A DNA stretch of 6,859 nt from Ruminococcus sp. (GTDB lineage Bacteria; Bacillota; Clostridia; Oscillospirales; Ruminococcaceae). A program made the position numbers and the translations under genes. The notes below the pieces were generated by a model. The model had not been told where the DNA came from. It saw only the letters and a list, made by a program, of their open reading frames with translations, and ran no database searches. Of the stretch, positions 2,937 through 6,859 are shown one piece after another; position 1 is the stretch's first letter, and each line of letters begins with the position of its first letter. The stretch lies in contig JAAVHM010000164.1 in assembly GCA_014799675.1 (NCBI GenBank), forward strand, positions 1-6,859, written 5' to 3'.

Positions 2937-4169
2937 TTACCCTGTCTTGTGGTGAATAATGTTCCTGTGCGGAATATCGTTGTCAATGTCAATACATTTT
3001 GTGTGGTTGGTGAAGCTTAAAGCATTGGCAACAGCGTCGCAAGCTTTGACTTGATTCTCGCGGAACATATGGCTATATAAATTTAAAGTCGTCGAAACCT
3101 GCGAATGCCCTAAAATCCCCGAAACAGTGGTAGGATCAATTCCCGCGCCGATTAAAAGACTGGTATGTAAGTGTCGGAATTGATGTATTCCATAAAAAGG
3201 AAAATCATTCTTTTCACAAAATTCTTTCAACCAACCGTACGGCGTTTGCGGATTCATAGGGTCGCCGTTCCACTTAACAAAAAGCCTGTCAGTATTGTGC
3301 CATTTGTCGCCAATTTTCAAACGTTCTTCGTCCTGTTCTGCTTTGTAAATCATCAATATACCGATAATTTCCATAGGCACTTTTATGAAACGTACAGAGC
3401 TTTCAGTTTTCGTGGTATCGGTATAAATACCTTTTGCTTTGGTGTAATTTGAGGTACGCTGAACATGAATCACACCTGTCTGAAAATCAATGTCTTTCCA
3501 CTCAAGACCAAGCATTTCACCTCTGCGCAAGCCGCTGTAAATATCTAAAGTAAAAAACGCACGATATTTAAGCGGAGCATTTTGTAACAGCTTGAAAAAT
3601 TCTTCCGTCTGCTCAATCGTAAGAATTTGTCGTTCCTTTTTACTGCCTTTTGGAATTGTTACCCGCCGACAAGGATTATCTGTCAGCATATCCATTTTTA
3701 TAGCGAAATCAATCACCGTCGAAATAAACGATAAGTAATGCACCATAGTCTTTCTTGACAACGCTTTTCCCGTATTCTCATTCACACCGTCTTTCGAAAG
3801 ACTGTTTATAAACTTCTGAATTTCACGGGTAGTAAGCTTATCTAAACGGATATGTCCGATTGCGGCGTATACTCGCTTTGTAAGCTGCCGTTGACGTGTA
3901 AACGTCGTACTCTTTAAATTAAGCTTTGCATAATCTTCAAACCATTCCTCGGCAAAGGTTTCAAATTTTACCGCCGAAACAATTTGACCTCGTTTGCAAT
4001 CTTCTTCAAAAAGCACAGCCTGCCGCTGAAGCTCTTTTTCTATTTGCTTTTCCGTCATTCCCTCCGTGGGAGTCCAAGTCATTTTTTGTGTCACCTGTTT
4101 TCCGTCAGCTTTGTATCCGCAGGATACTTTAATGCGGTATGAATTACCGCGCTTCTCAATTGATGCCAT
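2937..4169 (-). CDS. int: Tyrosine site-specific integrase
   Basis: A full-length integrase of 410 aa. Residues 1-60 form an N-terminal arm-binding domain (starting SIEKRGNSYRIKVSCG). Residues about 68-165 form the SAM-like core-binding domain, and about 180-385 the catalytic domain. The catalytic set is complete: R215 in YSGLRRGE, K254 in TTKTESS, H329 and R332 in HQFRH, H355 in LGHS, and nucleophile Y365 in LNLYSHM. The family integrates and excises mobile elements by strand exchange at att sites. The ATG at 4169 is preferred over an upstream ATG at 4244 because AAGGAGG (4178-4184) lies 8 nt before it and the upstream candidate lies inside the promoter. The stop codon is about 110 bp from the putative core, the usual int-att arrangement. 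Confidence 0.93.
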   Translation of the reverse strand: MASIEKRGNSYRIKVSCGYKADGKQVTQKMTWTPTEGMTEKQIEKELQRQAVLFEEDCKRGQIVSAVKFETFAEEWFEDYAKLNLKSTTFTRQRQLTKRVYAAIGHIRLDKLTTREIQKFINSLSKDGVNENTGKALSRKTMVHYLSFISTVIDFAIKMDMLTDNPCRRVTIPKGSKKERQILTIEQTEEFFKLLQNAPLKYRAFFTLDIYSGLRRGEMLGLEWKDIDFQTGVIHVQRTSNYTKAKGIYTDTTKTESSVRFIKVPMEIIGILMIYKAEQDEERLKIGDKWHNTDRLFVKWNGDPMNPQTPYGWLKEFCEKNDFPFYGIHQFRHLHTSLLIGAGIDPTTVSGILGHSQVSTTLNLYSHMFRENQVKACDAVANALSFTNHTKCIDIDNDIPHRNIIHHKTG

Positions 4170-4193
4170 ATGGCAAACCTCCTTCAAGTTACC

Positions 4194-4278
4194 ATTGGCA
4201 TATTTCTGCACTTTCATTATACTACTTTTGCGATTTAAAGTCAAGAATTTTTTAGAAATATTTGCAGAAATACGCCAT
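4194..4278. repeat. Inverted repeat bracketing the integrase promoter
   Basis: TGGCATATTTCTGCA (4196-4210) and TGCAGAAATACGCCA (4263-4277) are inverted copies with one mismatch over 15 bp, about 52 bp apart, with the int promoter between them. This is a candidate operator pair or loop for control of integrase expression. It could also be an accessory recombination site. Confidence 0.5.
4216..4244 (-). promoter_or_regulatory. Integrase promoter
   Basis: Minus strand TTGACT (rc 4239-4244), a 17-nt spacer and TATAAT (rc 4216-4221), with a predicted start near 4209. It lies in the 112-bp gap after the relaxase, so int can be expressed apart from the mob genes. Confidence 0.85.
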
Positions 4279-4281
4279 CTG

Positions 4282-5709
4282 TTATCTTAATTTTTTGTGT
4301 GTAATATTTTTCTTACGTTCATCCTTGTGCTTCTTTTCTGCAATGAGATTAGAAATGTAGTCCCCCTCCGAAATCTTTCTGTAAGTCTCGGCAATATTTG
4401 CGTAAACATCATAAAACTTCCTACAGTCGTTCATCTGCTCGGTGAGACGGTCAACCTTTTCAGAAGTATCTTTACGAAGCTTTCCAACACGCTGCAATCC
4501 GTCACGGTTAAGTATGTTACAACGTTCCGTAACAGTTTTGCACATCTGAAATTGTAGTTGCTCGGCAGAAGATAATTCAGCTTTCTCCAACAAATCAAAA
4601 TACCTATTGACCTGTTTTTCAACTGCTTCAAATTGAGATAACTTTTCCGACAGCTTGTTGACTTCCTGCCTTGCACTTTCGTATTCGGCAGTAAGCTTTT
4701 CAATTTTACTCTCCAATTCGCCGATTGAGCAAATATTGTCCCGATTGATAACAGCAAGCTGCGCCGACAAAGTATATACATCAAAATCATTCTGCAAAAT
4801 ATACGGCTGATTTTTGAAATACTTCCTCGGAATTTTCTCGTTTTTCTTTACAAGCTCGCTAACTTGATAGATACGTTCATAAAAAATCCTGTTGAAATTG
4901 TTGACCTTGTTATCATTGGACTGTTGATTTTCGTCAAGAGCGATTTGAATTCGTTCGCACAAAATATCCTCGGAATAGAAATCTCCTAAAGTTTTCAGAC
5001 GGACAAAACGTTTTTGTTCGGGAGCTTTTACGGAAATGTACTTTCCCCTCTTGACAGAAAAACCTTGTTCCTCCAGTTCACAAAGCAGCTCGTCAAGATT
5101 TTTGACAGAACCAAGCAAGCCGTCAATCGCAATCCTGATTTTCTCTTTCCACGAAGTTCCTCGCTTTTTATTTTCCCACTCATTGTACTTCATTGTCCTG
5201 CCTTTACCTTTCGATTTATCATAAGGCTGAACACCAAACGCAAGGCACACCCTGTCTGAATATTCCTTAATCCTGTCAAGAGATTTTTTGTTAGCGTAAA
5301 ACTTCTGACCGTCAATTCCGTAAGAATTCAGAATGTAATGATTATGAATATGGGACTTGTCGCAATGCGTTGCAATTACAATCTGACAATTCTCTCCGAA
5401 AGTTTTCAGAGCAAAATCCTTCGCAATTTTGTGGGCAAGCTCTGGAGGTATGTTGTCTTTCGGGTCAAAGCTTTGAATGTAATGAATAGCTTTCACCCAA
5501 CCTTTTCCCGTCAACGGCGGAGGCTCGTTGTACTTTCGGCAGGAGTAATGTTCATAAATCATCTTCATATTGAGGTAAGCGTCCTCGGCATTTGTCAGAC
5601 AATTCAGCGAAGCCGTGTACAAAGTGTTCTCCGTCTTTTCGGGATTTAAAATATATGCTAAGCTGCTTTTGACATCAGCGTGGACACATACAGATTTAAT
5701 ATATGGCAT
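4282..5709 (-). CDS. Mobilization relaxase (MOB_P / VirD2-like nuclease)
   Basis: A 475-aa relaxase. The N-terminal nuclease domain (about 1-190) has Y19 in SLAYILNPEKT, the likely motif I nucleophile; AIHYIQSF at 75-82 (motif II-like); and the metal-binding histidine motif HCDKSHIHNH (115-124; H115, H120, H122, H124). Such enzymes nick oriT and carry the DNA strand to the recipient through a conjugation channel supplied by another element. The C-terminal half has a coiled coil (about 329-378) and a lysine-rich tail (458-475). The ATG at 5709 has AGGAAGGA just upstream and overlaps the mobC 3' end by 52 nt, implying translational coupling. No coupling protein or secretion gene is in the window. 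Confidence 0.88.
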   Translation of the reverse strand: MPYIKSVCVHADVKSSLAYILNPEKTENTLYTASLNCLTNAEDAYLNMKMIYEHYSCRKYNEPPPLTGKGWVKAIHYIQSFDPKDNIPPELAHKIAKDFALKTFGENCQIVIATHCDKSHIHNHYILNSYGIDGQKFYANKKSLDRIKEYSDRVCLAFGVQPYDKSKGKGRTMKYNEWENKKRGTSWKEKIRIAIDGLLGSVKNLDELLCELEEQGFSVKRGKYISVKAPEQKRFVRLKTLGDFYSEDILCERIQIALDENQQSNDNKVNNFNRIFYERIYQVSELVKKNEKIPRKYFKNQPYILQNDFDVYTLSAQLAVINRDNICSIGELESKIEKLTAEYESARQEVNKLSEKLSQFEAVEKQVNRYFDLLEKAELSSAEQLQFQMCKTVTERCNILNRDGLQRVGKLRKDTSEKVDRLTEQMNDCRKFYDVYANIAETYRKISEGDYISNLIAEKKHKDERKKNITHKKLR

Positions 5710-5996
5710 AGTCCTTCCTGAATTTCCTTTAGTTTTCCAACGTCGTCTGCGTAAATCGAATTGATTTCATTTGCCTTTTTAGCGATCTGATTGATGTTGT
5801 TACCCATAATCCGCATAGCGTTTATGACAGGAGTAACGCCCTCCATTTCCAAATGAACAACCTTTCCGTCAAGTGACATTCGTCGAATATATTCACTCGT
5901 CTGCATAGAAACTTTGGCGGCGGCTTTCTCAATCTGCTTCCATTCTGACAAGCTGTAAATTATTTCCTTGCGTTTAACTTCTTTGAATTTTCTCAA
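5658..5996 (-). CDS. mobC: MobC-like relaxosome accessory protein
   Basis: This 112-aa protein has a ribbon-helix-helix-like N-terminus (about 8-42: YSLSEWKQIEKAAAKVSM then SEYIRR) and the MobC-family signature GNNINQIAKKANE (65-77). Proteins of this type bind oriT next to the nick and help the relaxase open the strands. It starts with TTG at 5996, chosen because AAAAGGAGG (rc 6005-6013) sits 8 nt upstream and no ATG does better. Its 3' end overlaps the relaxase start in another frame, so the two form one operon. The probable oriT lies immediately upstream. Confidence 0.85.
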   Translation of the reverse strand: MRKFKEVKRKEIIYSLSEWKQIEKAAAKVSMQTSEYIRRMSLDGKVVHLEMEGVTPVINAMRIMGNNINQIAKKANEINSIYADDVGKLKEIQEGLCHILNLYVSTLMSKAA

Positions 5997-6027
5997 TAAA
6001 AATTCCTCCTTTTCAAAATTAGCGGTC

Positions 6028-6042
6028 TTAGGCGCAGCCTAA
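6028..6042. repeat. Palindrome in the mobC leader
   Basis: TTAGGC-GCA-GCCTAA is a perfect 6-bp inverted repeat with a 3-bp centre, about 30 bp upstream of mobC. It has no T run for a terminator. It may be an operator or a MobC site. Confidence 0.45.
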
Positions 6043-6085
6043 AAAATATTCGGAAGCGTTTTCAAATTTTAATTTCAAAACTTGT

Positions 6086-6170
6086 CGGTAAAGGCATATG
6101 CACTTTACCGAGTGAAAGTATACGGATACTTTCTATGGCTTGCGAACCTATGAAAAAACCAAAGTATACG
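6086..6170. other. oriT: Probable origin of transfer (oriT)
   Basis: Two inverted repeats stand side by side: CGGTAAAG (6086-6093) with CTTTACCG (6103-6110), and GAAAGTAT (6114-6121) with ATACTTTC (6126-6133). AAAGTATACG (6115-6124) recurs directly at 6161-6170. The gene-free stretch lies directly upstream of mobC and the relaxase, the usual oriT place. The nick site cannot be assigned by eye. Confidence 0.6.
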
Positions 6171-6310
6171 TACACCAAATTTCACCCGATTTTTCATTTT
6201 GAACGTTAGCCCCTCAACTTTTTTGAATTTTCCCAAATTCAAAATGGTGGGTACAATGATTTTGGCAGGACAGATTTTCAAATCTGAAACCGTTCAAAGC
6301 CAAAAGTTCA

Positions 6311-6604
6311 TTATGCTGCACTACTTAAATATTTCAACAGAGCGGACTTGCTTATGAGAATTTTCCCACTCTTGCCCTTGCCCGTTCTTATGTATGGTAT
6401 CAATCCCTGTGCAACCCATTGCCGAACAGTATGTTCAGAAAGTCCGCTGATGACTTGCGAACATTCCTTAACAGTCAGCATTTCAATGGTCTGCTTTGGA
6501 ACATCAAAAACCTGCGGCTTTGGATTTTCCTCGTCCACAACGATTGATTTTTCGAGCAGAGCGATCATCTCTGCGATAAGATTGTTTTTCTGTTTAATTG
6601 TCAT
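6311..6604 (-). CDS. Small helix-turn-helix protein, excisionase-like
   Basis: This 97-aa protein has a C-terminal winged-helix/HTH domain of the MerR-excisionase type. LTVKECSQVI (43-52), SEHTVRQWVAQGLIPYIRTG (56-75) and a final ISKSALLKYL (84-93) match the pattern of HTH_17/Xis proteins, including the W after the recognition helix and the wing before the last helix. The N-terminal 40 residues are a polar extension. Such proteins in integrative elements direct the integrase towards excision or control mob genes. The ATG at 6604 has AAAGGAGA (rc 6611-6618) 6 nt upstream. It is the first gene of the minus-strand module. An excision role is inferred from context; a regulator of transfer is the alternative. 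Confidence 0.7.
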   Translation of the reverse strand: MTIKQKNNLIAEMIALLEKSIVVDEENPKPQVFDVPKQTIEMLTVKECSQVISGLSEHTVRQWVAQGLIPYIRTGKGKSGKILISKSALLKYLSSAA

Positions 6605-6859
6605 TCAAGCTCTCCTTTGATTTTATATATTTGAAAATGCCGCGGCGAAAAAACAACAAGCAAGGCGGCGAACATTGCCTACTGCATTTGTCGGCATTAT
6701 TATAACTTAATTGGTTTGATTTTCCAACTTCATAAAGGTAGTAAACATTGCTTATATCCTTTCAGCATTAGAAAGGTATTCCATGTAAAAATTCACTTGA
6801 AATGATTACTTGTTTACAATTATGTCATTGATTTTGATTTTGCAATGTGTTATACTGAT
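6605..6859. other. Upstream non-coding region of the HTH gene
   Basis: It contains the promoter above and its leader, in which ATGCCG and CGGCAT (rc 6692-6697 and rc 6636-6641) can pair at a distance around a segment ending in a T6 run. Beyond 6730 the DNA is AT-rich and I see no gene or RNA up to the window edge. Confidence 0.4.
6699..6727 (-). promoter_or_regulatory. Promoter of the HTH gene
   Basis: Minus strand TTGGAA (rc 6722-6727), a 17-nt spacer and TATAAT (rc 6699-6704). The predicted start near 6692 gives a leader of about 88 nt. Confidence 0.7.

Larger units (their letters stand above)
6011..6310. other. 300-bp non-coding oriT/control region
   Basis: Besides the oriT repeats and the mobC-leader palindrome it holds two further perfect hairpins: TTTTGAATTT-tccc-AAATTCAAAA (6221-6244) and CAGATTT-tc-AAATCTG (6271-6286). 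Neither is followed by a T run. I see no convincing promoter for mobC here and no gene on either strand. Confidence 0.5.

Noticed and set aside
4431..4790. Minus-strand 119-codon frame inside the relaxase
   Set aside because: It is an alternative frame within the coiled-coil part of the relaxase gene, with no ribosome site and no recognisable domain.

Overview
The window reads as accessory DNA from a low-GC Firmicute, probably a gut Clostridium-type (Lachnospiraceae/Ruminococcaceae-like) host. The basis is AT-rich DNA, strict TTGACA-N17-TATAAT promoters, AGGAGG ribosome sites, and the gene families present: ToxN, a MOB_P-like relaxase with MobC, and an Arm-domain tyrosine integrase. The species cannot be fixed from the sequence.

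Positions 1 to about 2118 form a dense array of non-coding transcription units on both strands. Six plus-strand units each have a consensus promoter, most of them nearly identical copies of one promoter cassette. Three compact minus-strand units sit between them. (a) Units at about 155-369, 1375-1547 and 1598-1817, plus a truncated unit at 1-41, belong to one RNA family with a GAAA-capped 5' hairpin, a CAAGA-loop hairpin, a covarying H-type pseudoknot around a fixed TGGAGCTT, an A-rich linker and a terminator. (b) Units at about 421-561 and 1931-2118 are type III antitoxin-like tandem-repeat RNAs with the same flanking stem. Only the second is followed by a toxin. (c) The unit at about 1094-1295 is a repeat RNA of about 54 nt periodicity. 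(d) The minus-strand RNAs at 613-687, 753-822 and 868-1004 start and end inside a long closing stem that doubles as the terminator.

Positions 2137-2652 encode a ToxN/AbiQ/CptN-family endoribonuclease, which with the upstream repeats makes a complete type III toxin-antitoxin system. In known systems the RNA repeats are cut by, and inhibit, the toxin; such systems commonly act in phage defence or element maintenance. The several toxin-less RNA units beside it are what is unusual here.

Positions 2653-2936 are a junction. They hold paired direct repeats, terminators, and a 24-nt match to the 3' end of a tRNA (tRNA-Glu-like) that looks like an attachment-site core.

Positions 2937-6727, all on the minus strand, are the transfer module of an integrative mobilizable element: a small HTH/excisionase-like gene, a probable oriT, mobC, a relaxase that overlaps mobC, and a tyrosine integrase with its own strong promoter. 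The position of the tRNA fragment suggests either that the RNA/ToxIN island and the mobilizable element are joined in tandem at a tRNA site, or that the window represents a circular attP form.
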